This document shows positions 1 to 7,826 of a stretch of DNA of 34,005 nt, piece after piece. Under the pieces are notes generated by a model. The model ran no database searches. It had not been told where the DNA came from and saw nothing but the letters and a program-made list of their open reading frames with translations. The stretch lies in assembly GCA_900766055.1 (NCBI GenBank), contig CAAFTZ010000033.1, positions 1 to 34,005 of the forward strand. The letters run 5' to 3'. Made by a program: the position numbers and the translations under genes. Positions within the stretch are counted from its first letter, which is position 1; each line of letters starts with the position of its first letter. This DNA is from an uncultured Parasutterella sp. Lineage in GTDB: Bacteria > Pseudomonadota > Gammaproteobacteria > Burkholderiales > Burkholderiaceae_F.

Positions 1-301
1 ATTCATCGAAGTCCGGTTTGAAGCTCTTATGCAGCAGCTTAGTGCGGAGGGCCTCGATGAGTTCCTCATTCGGCTCGCCTTCCATCTTCAGCGTGCTGTT
101 GCGAACGCCTTCTAAAAAGAGAGCAACCGAGAAGGGAATGTACTGTTTTTGAAATTCTTCCAGGCGTTTTTTTCTTCCGATAAACCAAGGAATGTAGAAA
201 TCCGTCGCTTTTCTCAGTGTTTTGAAATTTTCTTTGTAATAAAACTGAAAAACTTTATTAAGTCCCTCAATTTTGGCTTTAAGATCTGCGGACTGAGCCA
301 T
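1..301 (-). CDS. Hypothetical protein, 3' part missing (runs off the window start)
   Basis: An open frame runs from an ATG at 301 leftwards through the window edge without a stop, giving the first 100 residues of a protein (begins MAQSADLKAKIEGLNKVFQ). The visible part is rich in Lys, Glu and aromatic residues, with no signal peptide and no clear membrane segment, so a soluble, mostly helical cytoplasmic protein is likely. I do not recognise the family. No good Shine-Dalgarno sequence precedes the ATG. The gene is divergent from the yqaA-like gene, with 57 bases between the two starts. That the frame is coding is supported by its uninterrupted length and natural-looking composition; the function is unknown. 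Confidence 0.6.
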   Translation of the reverse strand, partial: MAQSADLKAKIEGLNKVFQFYYKENFKTLRKATDFYIPWFIGRKKRLEEFQKQYIPFSVALFLEGVRNSTLKMEGEPNEELIEALRTKLLHKSFKPDFDE

Positions 302-358
302 GTTGTACTGTCGGTTTGTTAGAAAGATTTACATAATCTACACGATCTAAGGAACGTT

Positions 359-769
359 TTGTCTTTTACTGCCTACCTTTGGACGCTATTTACGAGTGCA
401 TTAATCTCTTCTACCGTTTTACCCGGCGGAAGCGAGGCCCTGGTCGTCTTCGGAATGCACGAATTTCAGACGCATTTATGGATCGTTGTCTTTGTCGCGA
501 CGGCAGGAAATACATTAGGCGCATTAATAACCTATGGGATGGGGAGACTCATCCCGAATAAGAAGCAGGAAGCTAGAAGTCTGGAACTGCTAAAAAAATA
601 CGGACCGATAACACTGCTTTTTTCTTGGCTTCCTGTCGTTGGCGACGGCTTCTGCCTCGGCGCGGGCTGGCTGAGAATTAACTTTTGGCGCTCTTTTTTG
701 CTGATTCTCCTCGGTAAGTTCGCCCGCTACTTAGTTTTGGCTGCGGTTTCGCTGCATATGTTTTCTTAA
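359..769 (+). CDS. YqaA-family (DedA-like) inner membrane protein
   Basis: A 136-residue protein beginning with TTG, preceded by AAGGA at 350-354 at good spacing; no ATG is available near the N-terminus. It has hydrophobic segments at about residues 5-27, 38-60, 82-104 and 110-132. The conserved features of the YqaA branch of the DedA/SNARE-associated superfamily are visible: a Leu-Pro-Gly-Gly-Ser-Glu turn at about 21-26, GNTLGALITYGMGR in the second helix, and the W-L-P-VVGDGFCLGAGWLR re-entrant region. Length matches E. coli YqaA (about 140 residues). DedA relatives are linked to membrane lipid handling and membrane potential, but the role of YqaA proteins is not established. It stands alone, followed by a 189-base gap before an unrelated gene. 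Confidence 0.85.
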   Translation: MSFTAYLWTLFTSALISSTVLPGGSEALVVFGMHEFQTHLWIVVFVATAGNTLGALITYGMGRLIPNKKQEARSLELLKKYGPITLLFSWLPVVGDGFCLGAGWLRINFWRSFLLILLGKFARYLVLAAVSLHMFS

Positions 770-958
770 GCTGGAAGACTCTAAAAGAAGATCGTTAATT
801 CTTTGGGAAAAACACCTGCAGCCTCGAGTCCTTATACACCTAACTTTCTTGGTAAAACGAATCAAATTTTTAGGATATCTCCTTAAAAAATGAAGATTTT
901 TAGAAACTAACACCCGCCTATATTGAATCTGCGTACTTTTGTAATAGGAGATTTTGGT

Positions 959-2149
959 ATGCAGTGTTTGGACGACTTTCGTCTTTTTTTTAAGGGACGT
1001 GACTTTTTGCCGCTGATGGTCGGCGGAATGGGAACCAATATTTCGACAGCAAATCTCGTATTGGCGATTGAGAAGCTTGGAGGAATGGCCCATCTTTCTG
1101 ACGCTATGCTGCCGGATGTTGCAGATCGCGAAATCGGAACACATTTCACAAAAGAGAAGACAATCCGATTCAAGTCAATGATTGAAGAAGCAGACAAGAC
1201 GGAAGAAAAGTTCAACTTGGAGGCTCTGTCCAGAGTTTCAAAACAATATTTTTCCGATGTGATGGAAAAGGCAACCGGTAAAGGTCTGGTTCTTGTGAAT
1301 TGCATGGAAAAGCTCACTATGAACGACCCCATCGCCACGCTGAAGGCTCGATTGAATGCAGCATTGGATGCCGGTGTCGACGGTATTACGATGTCCGCCG
1401 GCTTGCATCTTTCCAGCCTGAAACTTGTACAGGACAATCCTCGTTTCAACGATGCCTTATTCGGGTTGGTTGTTTCTTCAGCGCGAGCGCTGAACCTTTT
1501 CCTCAAACGCACGGCATCGATCGGACGCAAACTGGATTACGTAGTCGTGGAGGGGCCGCTTGCGGGCGGCCACTTAGGGTTCGGAGAGGATTGGAGAAAC
1601 TTCAAGCTGGAAGATATCGTTAGAGATGTCGTAAAGCTCGTGAAAGATACTGGTCTGGACATTCCGGTGCTCGGTGCCGGCGGAATATTTTCCGGTAAGG
1701 AAGCGGTTGATCTGATGGAAAATACCGGGGCGTCCGGCATTCAGGCGGCCACTCGTTTCACGATTGCCAAGGAAAGCGGTCTTCCCGATCCGGTAAAACA
1801 GGTCTACATCGATGCTAAAGATGAAGATGTTGAAGTCAATCATGCTTCTCCGACCGGCTATCTGATGAGAATGCTGAAAAATTCTCCTGCCTTAACCGCC
1901 AATAATCGACCGAACTGCGAGTCCTATGGCTACATGCTCTCTCACGGAACTTGTCCATACCTTAAAGAGTGGCTGGAAAATTCTTCTGAGAAAACTAAAT
2001 GCTGCTTGTGCACGAACATGCGCAATTACAAGGTCTGGACTTGCGGCACAAGTGTGAGCAGATTGAAGACAACGACGGCAAAAGATGAAAATGGAAAGTG
2101 GATTCTGCCGACGGCTGAGCAGATTTTCAATGACTATCGATTTGCCTAA
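959..2149 (+). CDS. Nitronate monooxygenase / 2-nitropropane dioxygenase family FMN enzyme
   Basis: A 396-residue flavin-dependent TIM-barrel enzyme (PF03060, which also includes FabK-type enoyl-ACP reductases). An upstream in-frame TTG at 923 exists, but the ATG at 959 has TAGGAG 8 bases ahead and matches the usual family start, so it is chosen. Seen: an N-terminal P-L-M-V-GGMGTNIS strand-loop (about 22-32), the GPLAGGHLGF motif at 199-208 with the family's active-site His, a phosphate-binding GAGGIFSG (about 239) and GIQAATRF (about 260). The C-terminal 80 residues are unusual in their number of cysteines (C-E-S-Y, T-C-P-Y, K-C-C-L-C-T, T-C-G). Substrate cannot be told from sequence: nitronates, an enoyl thioester or another electrophile are possible. 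It appears monocistronic, with a terminator-like hairpin at 2171-2200. Confidence 0.85.
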   Translation: MQCLDDFRLFFKGRDFLPLMVGGMGTNISTANLVLAIEKLGGMAHLSDAMLPDVADREIGTHFTKEKTIRFKSMIEEADKTEEKFNLEALSRVSKQYFSDVMEKATGKGLVLVNCMEKLTMNDPIATLKARLNAALDAGVDGITMSAGLHLSSLKLVQDNPRFNDALFGLVVSSARALNLFLKRTASIGRKLDYVVVEGPLAGGHLGFGEDWRNFKLEDIVRDVVKLVKDTGLDIPVLGAGGIFSGKEAVDLMENTGASGIQAATRFTIAKESGLPDPVKQVYIDAKDEDVEVNHASPTGYLMRMLKNSPALTANNRPNCESYGYMLSHGTCPYLKEWLENSSEKTKCCLCTNMRNYKVWTCGTSVSRLKTTTAKDENGKWILPTAEQIFNDYRFA

Positions 2150-2170
2150 ACAAAGTTGAGGCACACAAAG

Positions 2171-2200
2171 GAGGCGCCAAAGTTTTGAGCGCCTTCTTTC
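2171..2200 (+). terminator. Probable rho-independent terminator after the NMO-family gene
   Basis: GAGGCGC (2171-2177) pairs with GCGCCTT (2189-2195, with one G-T pair) across an 11-base loop, followed by a short T-rich tail. It lies 22 bases after the stop codon. The modest stem and short tail make it likely rather than certain. Confidence 0.5.
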
Positions 2201-2299
2201 TCGAGGTAAGCTCGGTTTCAGGCTGAATAGCTGAGTTTTTTTGTAATGCAATTCGCTCAAAACGTTTTGCCTGAAAAAATTCAGCGAGGCTTCAATCGC

Positions 2300-2305
2300 T
2301 ATAAT
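2300..2305 (+). promoter_or_regulatory. Candidate -10 element for etfBA
   Basis: A perfect TATAAT lies 31 bases before the etfB start codon. No good -35 hexamer is seen at 16-18 bases (TTGCCT at 2267-2272 is too far away), so this is only a partial promoter match. Confidence 0.35.
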
Positions 2306-2336
2306 CCACCGAATGTAATCTAACTGCAGAGAAAAA

Positions 2337-3089
2337 ATGAAAATTCTTGTCCCTGTCAAAAGGGTGGTCGACGCCAACATTAAGGTCAAAGTCGGACCTG
2401 ACGGCAAACTCGACGTCGCTAACCTCAAACACTCGATGAACCCATTCGACGAAATTGCACTCGAACAGGCTGTTCAAATGAAAGAAAAGGGCATTGCCAA
2501 CGAAGTGATCGCAGTGTCCGTCGGCGATACAAAGTCTCAGGAAACATTACGTACGGCTCTAGCTATGGGTGCCGATAGAGGCGTTCTCATTCAGACGGAC
2601 AAACCGTTTGAAGCAGAACCTCTGAACGTTGCCAAGCTCATCAGCGCTTATGTCAAACAGGTCAATCCTGATCTGATCATTTGCGGCAAACAGGCCGTGG
2701 ATAACGACTCTAACCAGGTCGGCCAGATGATTGCTGCTATGTGCGAATATCCGCAGGCAACACATGCTTCTGCTGCTGTGATGAAAGAAGGCAAACTCGA
2801 AGTCACACGCGAAATCGATGGCGGCTATGAAGTTCTCGATCTGACGCTTCCGGCTGTCGTCACCGCTGACTTGAGACTGAACGCTCCGCGTTACGTCACG
2901 CTGCCGATGATGATGAAGGCTAAGCGTAAACCTCAGGAAGTGGTTCAGGCATCCGCTCTGTGCCCGGATCTTCGTGCGCACGTTGAAGTGGTCGGCTATG
3001 AAGCGCCTGCAGCTCGCAAGGTAGGTCGCAGGGTTGCCAACGTCGACGAGCTGATCGACAAACTGAAGAATGAAGCGAAGGTACTTTAA
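2337..3089 (+). CDS. etfB: Electron transfer flavoprotein, beta subunit (EtfB/FixA)
   Basis: A 250-residue protein of normal EtfB length. It pairs with EtfA to carry electrons from flavin dehydrogenases (acyl-CoA dehydrogenases and others), with AMP bound in this subunit. Family signatures seen: the N-terminal MKILVPVKRVVDAN strand, NPFDEIALEQAV, the nucleotide-binding CGKQAVDNDSNQVGQM at about 118-133, and the signature LTLPAVVTADLRLNAPRYVTLP at about 178-199 followed by MMMKAKRKP. The sequence looks like the housekeeping ETF type rather than the bifurcating type. It is followed 11 bases later by etfA; the etfB stop codon overlaps the Shine-Dalgarno of etfA, so the two are coupled. No ETF-quinone oxidoreductase or acyl-CoA dehydrogenase gene is in the window. 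Confidence 0.95.
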   Translation: MKILVPVKRVVDANIKVKVGPDGKLDVANLKHSMNPFDEIALEQAVQMKEKGIANEVIAVSVGDTKSQETLRTALAMGADRGVLIQTDKPFEAEPLNVAKLISAYVKQVNPDLIICGKQAVDNDSNQVGQMIAAMCEYPQATHASAAVMKEGKLEVTREIDGGYEVLDLTLPAVVTADLRLNAPRYVTLPMMMKAKRKPQEVVQASALCPDLRAHVEVVGYEAPAARKVGRRVANVDELIDKLKNEAKVL

Positions 3090-3100
3090 GGAGCGAGAAC

Positions 3101-4030
3101 ATGGCCGTTTTAGTTATTGCAGAACATAATCATGCCGCTCTGAACCCTGCGGTTTATTCTTTGGTCACCGCTGCTCAGAAGATCGGCGGCGACATCGACA
3201 TCATGATCATCGCTCAGGACGGCGGAAAACTCGCCGAAGAAGCAGCCAAGATCAACGGTGTTCGCAGAGTCCTTCTCTCCGAAGCACCTTATTTTGCCGA
3301 AGAACTGCCGGAAAACCTCGGTGCATCCGTCTTAGAAGTGGCAAAAGAATATGACTATTTCCTCTTCGTCGCCAATCCCGCTGGTAAGGCTGCCGCTCCG
3401 AGAGTTGCCGCTGTATTAGACGTTGCTCAGATTTCCGAAATCACGGAAGTTGTTGATGCTAAGACATTTAAGCGTCCGATTTACGCCGGCTCCGTTATTG
3501 AAACTGTCCGTGCGCTCGACCCCAAAGTTGTTTTAACCGTCCGCGCTACTGCATTTGATGCAGCTCCGACCGGAGAAGGCAAAGCCGAACTCGAAAGAGT
3601 CGTTCCCGCTTCTCCTGTGATTAAAGTCACATTCGTCCGCAGCGAACAGGTTAAGAGCGATCGTCCTGACCTGCAGAATGCCAAGATCGTTTTGGCCGGC
3701 GGCCGCGGTTTGGTCGACGAAGCCGAATTTGCAGAAATGGGCAAGCTGGCCGACAAACTCGGAGCAGCCGTCGGTACGACCCGCGCTGTGGTCGATGCCG
3801 GTATCGCACCGAATGATTGGCAGATCGGTCAGACCGGTAAGATCATTGCTCCTGATCTTTACATCGGTTTCGGTATTTCCGGTGCCATCCAGCACATTGC
3901 CGGTATCAAAGACGCCAAAGTCATTGTGGCTGTGAACAAAGATCCTGAAGCTCCGATATTTGATGTCGCCGATTACGGCTTAGTCGGAGATGCCATGACG
4001 GTAGTCCGCGAACTGGAAGCAAAACTCTAG
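3101..4030 (+). CDS. etfA: Electron transfer flavoprotein, alpha subunit (EtfA/FixB)
   Basis: A 309-residue EtfA of normal length, starting at an ATG with AAGGAG at 3088-3093. The N-terminal half (from MAVLVIAEHNHAALNPAVYS) is the ETF alpha/beta nucleotide-fold domain. The C-terminal third is the FAD-binding domain, seen in GGRGL (about 200), GTTRAVVDAG, QIGQTGKIIAPDLYIGFG, ISGAIQHIAGI, VNKDPEAPIF and DYGLVGDA. It transfers electrons from flavin dehydrogenases to the quinone pool or another acceptor in the cytoplasm, as a heterodimer with the EtfB encoded just upstream. The etfBA pair ends at a strong terminator at 4054-4081. Confidence 0.96.
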   Translation: MAVLVIAEHNHAALNPAVYSLVTAAQKIGGDIDIMIIAQDGGKLAEEAAKINGVRRVLLSEAPYFAEELPENLGASVLEVAKEYDYFLFVANPAGKAAAPRVAAVLDVAQISEITEVVDAKTFKRPIYAGSVIETVRALDPKVVLTVRATAFDAAPTGEGKAELERVVPASPVIKVTFVRSEQVKSDRPDLQNAKIVLAGGRGLVDEAEFAEMGKLADKLGAAVGTTRAVVDAGIAPNDWQIGQTGKIIAPDLYIGFGISGAIQHIAGIKDAKVIVAVNKDPEAPIFDVADYGLVGDAMTVVRELEAKL

Positions 4031-4053
4031 TCTCACGACACAGAAGTTCAGGC

Positions 4054-4081
4054 AAAAGGCGGTTGACAACAGCCGCTTTTT
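4054..4081 (+). terminator. Rho-independent terminator after etfBA
   Basis: A 10-base-pair stem (AAGGCGGTTG at 4056-4065 with CAGCCGCTTT at 4070-4079, two G-T pairs) with the 4-base loop ACAA, running into a T tract. It starts 24 bases after the etfA stop. Confidence 0.85.
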
Positions 4082-4116
4082 CGTTTGCACCACGTAACAA
4101 AACAGATGCAAATCGT

Positions 4117-4145
4117 TTGTTTAATTGAAAAAATTAGGATAAAAT
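4117..4145 (+). promoter_or_regulatory. Sigma-70-type promoter of the rpsP operon
   Basis: TTGTTT (4117-4122) and TAAAAT (4140-4145) are separated by exactly 17 bases in an AT-rich stretch between the etfA terminator and rpsP. This leaves a leader of about 65 bases before the rpsP start, which has GAGGT at about 4205-4209. Confidence 0.7.
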
Positions 4146-4217
4146 CACGTGTTTTCAGGCGTTAGAAGCCTAATTTTTAAACTTTTTTAGAATATAAATT
4201 TTTTGAGGTAACTTAAT

Positions 4218-4478
4218 ATGGTCGTTATCCGTCTGGCTCGCGGCGGCTCCAAGAAGCGCCCCTTCTACAACATCGTCGCGACCGACTCCCGCAACCGCCG
4301 TGACGGTCGTTTCAATGAACGTATCGGCTTCTACAATCCGATGGCATCCGGTGCTGCTCCCCGTCTTTCCATCAATGAAGCTTCTTTGAACGCTTGGGTT
4401 GCTAACGGCGCACAGATGAGCGACACCGTTGCTCGTCTCTACAAAGAATTCAAAAAGGCAGCTGCTCCTGCTGCTTAA
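4218..4478 (+). CDS. rpsP: 30S ribosomal protein S16
   Basis: An 86-residue protein with the S16 signature start MVVIRLARGGSKKRPFYNIV, followed by SRNRRDGRFNERIGFYNP and a typical Ala/Lys-rich C-terminus. S16 is needed for assembly of the 30S subunit. The length agrees with the family. First gene of the conserved rpsP-rimM-trmD-rplS operon, in which rimM starts 17 bases downstream. The operon promoter is seen at 4117-4145 and the ribosome binding site GAGGT is 8 bases from the ATG. Confidence 0.97.
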   Translation: MVVIRLARGGSKKRPFYNIVATDSRNRRDGRFNERIGFYNPMASGAAPRLSINEASLNAWVANGAQMSDTVARLYKEFKKAAAPAA

Positions 4479-4495
4479 TTGATTTCTGACCGTTT

Positions 4496-5020
4496 GTGAC
4501 TAACGAGAAGAATTCCGGCGCCGAGCCTATTGTGCTCGGCGCTTTGCATGGTGCCTACGGGCTAAAAGGCTGGGTTCGCGTCCAGCCTTTCCAGGGGACG
4601 TCTGCGCTTTTAGGTTCCAAACACTGGCAGCATGTCCTTCCTGACGGTGAAGTTAGACCCGTGGAACTTGAAAAAGCAAAACTGCACGGCGCCGGTATCG
4701 TCGCAAAATTCCAAGGCATCAATACGCCTGAGGATGCGGCGGCGCTTCGCGGTGCAGTGGCCCTTTACCGCAAGGATTTTCCTGAAGCCGAAGAGAACGA
4801 ATACTACTGGGTCGATTTAATCGGATGCGAAGTCGTCAATAAAGAAGGGCAGAGCATCGGCCAAGTTAAGGGCATGATCGACAACGGTGTTCACGACATT
4901 CTGAATGTCAAACGCGCCGACGGTAAAGAAGTTCTCATTCCTTTTGTTGAAGATTATTTGGCAGAAGTGAATGTTGAGGCGAAGAAGATCGTTGTGGATT
5001 GGGATCCGTCCTGGGATTAA
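4496..5020 (+). CDS. rimM: Ribosome maturation factor RimM
   Basis: A 174-residue 16S rRNA processing protein that binds S19 and aids maturation of the 30S head. Seen: the N-terminal beta-barrel motif IVLGALHGAYGLKGWVRV (about 12-29) and the C-terminal PRC-barrel entry EYYWVDLIGCEV (about 101-112), followed by IGQVKGMIDNGVHDIL and LIPFVEDYL. The start is a GTG at 4496 with no clear Shine-Dalgarno, consistent with translation coupled to rpsP 17 bases upstream. Other starts further in would remove the conserved first barrel strand. Confidence 0.95.
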   Translation: MTNEKNSGAEPIVLGALHGAYGLKGWVRVQPFQGTSALLGSKHWQHVLPDGEVRPVELEKAKLHGAGIVAKFQGINTPEDAAALRGAVALYRKDFPEAEENEYYWVDLIGCEVVNKEGQSIGQVKGMIDNGVHDILNVKRADGKEVLIPFVEDYLAEVNVEAKKIVVDWDPSWD

Positions 5021-5028
5021 ACCGCATT

Positions 5029-5778
5029 ATGCGTTTTGACATCGTCACGCTGTTTCCGGAAATGCCGCTTCTTATAGAGAAGTTCGGTATAACCGCTCGG
5101 GCTGCCAAGCTAGGACTTTGGCAGCTTAAGTGCTGGAACCCGCGTGATTTTGTTTTTGATGCGCATAAGACCGTAGACGATCGACCCTTTGGGGGCGGCC
5201 CGGGCATGGTTCTGTTGGCAGAACCGTTGGCTGACGCAGTGGATGCTATCCGCAAGGACGGCAACTGCGGCAAAGTTATTGCGTTTGCGCCTTCCGGCAG
5301 AACGCTCAATGACGACAAAGTGCGTTCATTGGCCGACGACAATCAGGATTTGATTCTGATTTGCGGCCGATACGAAGGCATTGACCAGAGGTTCCTGGAT
5401 ACCTATGTCGATGAGACCCTATCGATCGGAGACTACGTTCTCTCCGGCGGTGAGCTTCCGGCAATGGTGCTCATGGATGCAGTAATCCGTCAGCTTCCCG
5501 GCGCGATTAAGGATTTGTCGGCTTCCGACGAGTCTTTTTCTACAGGTCTTTTGGATGCTCCGCATTACACACGGCCGGAGGTTTGGCGAGATTTGCCGGT
5601 TCCGGATGTGCTTTTGAGCGGACATCATAAAAACATCCGGGCATGGACACGCAAACAGGTGTTACAAATAACCGCCCAAACGCGTCCGGATTTGGTTAAA
5701 ATAGCGCGCTCGAAGAATTTGCTGACCCGTGAGGATGAGCGAGTTCTGCGAGACATTAAAGAGAGTACGGAATCGTAA
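5029..5778 (+). CDS. trmD: tRNA (guanine-N1)-methyltransferase TrmD
   Basis: A 249-residue SPOUT-class enzyme that methylates G37 of tRNAs with SAM, preventing frameshifting. The ATG at 5029 gives the standard family start MRFDIVTLFPEM; an upstream TTG in frame at 4999 would overlap rimM and is rejected. The trefoil-knot SAM site is visible: GGGPGMVLLAEPL (about 60-72), ICGRYEGIDQRF, and DETLSIGDYVLSGGELPA followed by DAVIRQLPG. Eight bases separate it from the rimM stop. Length is normal for TrmD. Confidence 0.97.
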   Translation: MRFDIVTLFPEMPLLIEKFGITARAAKLGLWQLKCWNPRDFVFDAHKTVDDRPFGGGPGMVLLAEPLADAVDAIRKDGNCGKVIAFAPSGRTLNDDKVRSLADDNQDLILICGRYEGIDQRFLDTYVDETLSIGDYVLSGGELPAMVLMDAVIRQLPGAIKDLSASDESFSTGLLDAPHYTRPEVWRDLPVPDVLLSGHHKNIRAWTRKQVLQITAQTRPDLVKIARSKNLLTREDERVLRDIKESTES

Positions 5779-5859
5779 AACGTTCCGATTTTTAAAATCC
5801 ATCCTCTCTGCAGTTGAAGAAATAACAGAGCTGCATGAAGATGGTCATTGGAGACAAAA

Positions 5860-6228
5860 ATGAATTTGATTGAAACACTTGAAAAAGAAGAGATTGCCCG
5901 TCTTTCTGAAGGCAAAACCTTCCCGAAAATGAACCCTGGCGACACCGTTGTCGTTAACGTGAACGTCGTTGAAGGTTCTCGCAAGCGTGTTCAGGCTTTC
6001 GAAGGCGTGATCATCGCCATTCGCAACCGCGGTTTGAACTCTGCTTTCACCGTTCGTAAGATTTCCAGCGGTGAAGGTGTGGAACGTACATTCCAGCTCT
6101 ATTCTCCGTTGATTGCCAGCATTGAAGTTAAGCGCCACGGTGACGTCCGCCGCGCCAAACTCTACTACCTGCGCAATCTGTCTGGTAAGGCTGCTCGAAT
6201 CAAAGAAAAACTGGTTCGCAAGGCCTAA
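5860..6228 (+). CDS. rplS: 50S ribosomal protein L19
   Basis: A 122-residue L19, located at the 30S-50S interface. The signature FPKMNPGDTVVVNVNVVEGS and the VQAFEGVIIAIRNRGLNSAF and RRAKLYYLRNLSGKAARIKE blocks are all present. The ATG at 5860 has GGAG at 5850-5853 with 6 bases of spacing; an in-frame TTG at 5848 is rejected because it lies ahead of the ribosome binding site's proper spacing. Last gene of the operon, 81 bases after trmD, followed by a strong bidirectional terminator. Confidence 0.97.
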   Translation: MNLIETLEKEEIARLSEGKTFPKMNPGDTVVVNVNVVEGSRKRVQAFEGVIIAIRNRGLNSAFTVRKISSGEGVERTFQLYSPLIASIEVKRHGDVRRAKLYYLRNLSGKAARIKEKLVRKA

Positions 6229-6252
6229 TCGGTATTCGGATCTCCGAATTGC

Positions 6253-6286
6253 AAAAACCTCGTCAGCTTCGGTTGGCGAGGTTTTT
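6253..6286. terminator. Bidirectional terminator between rplS and dcuC
   Basis: A 15-base-pair stem, AAAAACCTCGTCAGC (6253-6267) with GTTGGCGAGGTTTTT (6272-6286, two G-T pairs), closed by a TTCG tetraloop. The A run on one side and T run on the other make it usable in both directions, which suits the convergent genes rplS (+) and dcuC (-). Confidence 0.9.
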
Positions 6287-6330
6287 GTTTTTGGCCGTGA
6301 GCGGGACAGCCATCCCGCTGAGGCGCAACA

Positions 6331-7719
6331 CTATTCCATGAAATAGACAGCCAAACTCAGAGACACCGTCATTGCGGTTAAGCAGGGCCAAAAAGTTCTT
6401 TTTACCAGTGCGATCGGATTGGACTTGGCAAAACCGGCACAGATAATGATGACACCTGCTACCGGAGACAGAGGGCGAGCACATTCGGACGCGAACTGCA
6501 GCATTAAGGCCATGTCTGCCGGATTGCCGCCGAAACTTTCTGCAATAGAAGGTGCCAAAGGAACCAATGCAGTGAAGGAAGCAACGCCGGATCCTGTCAG
6601 GATGGTCACAATGGCGATGACGACTGACATGAGAACACCTGTCCCGGAAAGTCCTAGACCGACATTTTTTGCACCGTCAATAAGCGTACCGATCAAACCC
6701 GTTGTCTGCAGACCGGCTGCGAACAGACCGGCAACAAAGATGAGACCCACAACATTGGTCATCATGGAACCCATACCGCGGAACATGGCAAAACCGTCTT
6801 TGAAAACCTGAGTCGTGTTTCTGCGATAAATCCAATCGACAACAATGGCGATGACCCAGCCCATGAACATAGCGGTTGCCACGTCGAGGACAACAGTTTT
6901 AAAAACCATTTTGTTGAAGATGAACAGAAGGACCAGCGGTGTAAGCGGCAGGAAGGCGTAGACAGCAGGAAGGCGCGCGGCTCTTTCCTTCTTCTTCGCC
7001 AGTTCGGCGTTATCGATTTCGACGGCTCCGCTTCCCGGCGTCAGTTTCGAGTCATAGAACTTCTGGACAAAAATATGAACCAGAGCGGCCGCGATAACGG
7101 CAGGGACAGCAACCGGCAGCTGGTATTGGAATAAATAAGTCATCGGATCAATACCGGCTGTATTTGCAGCAATTACGGCGATGGCGCTGGAGGGCGCGTA
7201 ACTGAACACCAATGCGGTAGCAATAGCTGCGGCGGCGGAGAGGTTGGAAACGCCGAGGCCGATCAAAATCGGATAAACAGAAACGATAAGCAGCATTGCC
7301 ATACCCGCGGCAGAGGTGACGACAAGGCCTAAAAAATTGCCTAAGAGGAATACACAGCCGACGAGGATGTAGGGCTTGCTTAATTTCTGCAGCGGTTTCA
7401 AGCAAGCAGTGACCAATTTGTCGCTGGCGCCCATCGCATCCATGTAAGTGGCAAAGCCTCCGGCAACCAGCATGATGAGACCTGTGGATGCAAGCTGATT
7501 TTTGGCAATAAGGCGCAATTGCTCAAAGAGATCAAAGCCGATAAAGCCGGTTGACTTTGCACCTTTCGGAAGAATGTCATGGACGCCGAAACAAATGGCG
7601 ATGAGGTTCAAGGAAAGCCCTGCGAAGAGAAGGACGATGTTGACATTGTATTTTTTGTAGATTCCCCAGCCTGTCAGTAACACCACGATTAAGGCAAGGA
7701 TGAGTCGTAATTCCTGCAT
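6331..7719 (-). CDS. dcuC: DcuC-family C4-dicarboxylate carrier
   Basis: A 462-residue polytopic membrane protein with about 11-12 hydrophobic helices, starting MQELRLILALIVVLLTGWGIYKK. Length and motifs fit the anaerobic C4-dicarboxylate DcuC family (PF03606), including GGFATYMDAMGASDKLV, the glycine-rich TSAAGMAMLL, TGSGVASFTALVPLAP and ECARPLSPVAGVIIICAG near the C-terminus. DcuC proteins exchange or export succinate, fumarate, aspartate and related acids in anaerobic growth. The actual substrate here is inferred only from family. AGGGG lies 8 bases before the ATG. Upstream, on the same strand, are an alternative-hairpin leader and a small ORF; further upstream is a LysR regulator gene. 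The transcript ends at the shared terminator 6253-6286. Confidence 0.85.
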   Translation of the reverse strand: MQELRLILALIVVLLTGWGIYKKYNVNIVLLFAGLSLNLIAICFGVHDILPKGAKSTGFIGFDLFEQLRLIAKNQLASTGLIMLVAGGFATYMDAMGASDKLVTACLKPLQKLSKPYILVGCVFLLGNFLGLVVTSAAGMAMLLIVSVYPILIGLGVSNLSAAAAIATALVFSYAPSSAIAVIAANTAGIDPMTYLFQYQLPVAVPAVIAAALVHIFVQKFYDSKLTPGSGAVEIDNAELAKKKERAARLPAVYAFLPLTPLVLLFIFNKMVFKTVVLDVATAMFMGWVIAIVVDWIYRRNTTQVFKDGFAMFRGMGSMMTNVVGLIFVAGLFAAGLQTTGLIGTLIDGAKNVGLGLSGTGVLMSVVIAIVTILTGSGVASFTALVPLAPSIAESFGGNPADMALMLQFASECARPLSPVAGVIIICAGFAKSNPIALVKRTFWPCLTAMTVSLSLAVYFME

Positions 7720-7764
7720 GATTAGATCCCCTATATTTTGTTTGTCGTTTCGAAAAGAAATAGA

Positions 7765-7826
7765 AGGTTCCGAACTGAGGTTCAGTTCGCTTTGTTGGCT
7801 TATTTGCTGATGATCGGAACCTCAGT
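7765..7826 (-). promoter_or_regulatory. Attenuator-like leader with two mutually exclusive hairpins upstream of dcuC
   Basis: Hairpin A: CGAACTGA (7771-7778) and TCAGTTCG (7782-7789) are perfect 8-base arms around a 3-base loop. Hairpin B: ACTGAGGTTC (7774-7783) is the exact reverse complement of GAACCTCAGT (7817-7826). The two share bases and cannot form together. Read on the minus strand, the first strand of hairpin B lies in the last codons of the small ORF 7800-7985. Hairpin A lies just past its stop and is followed by a pyrimidine-rich stretch, 51 bases before the dcuC start. This resembles translation-controlled attenuation. The repeats are seen; the regulation is inference. Confidence 0.45.

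Noticed and set aside
923..958. Longer N-terminus of the NMO-family enzyme from a TTG
   Set aside because: The Shine-Dalgarno TAGGAG lies inside this extension and is well spaced from the ATG at 959.
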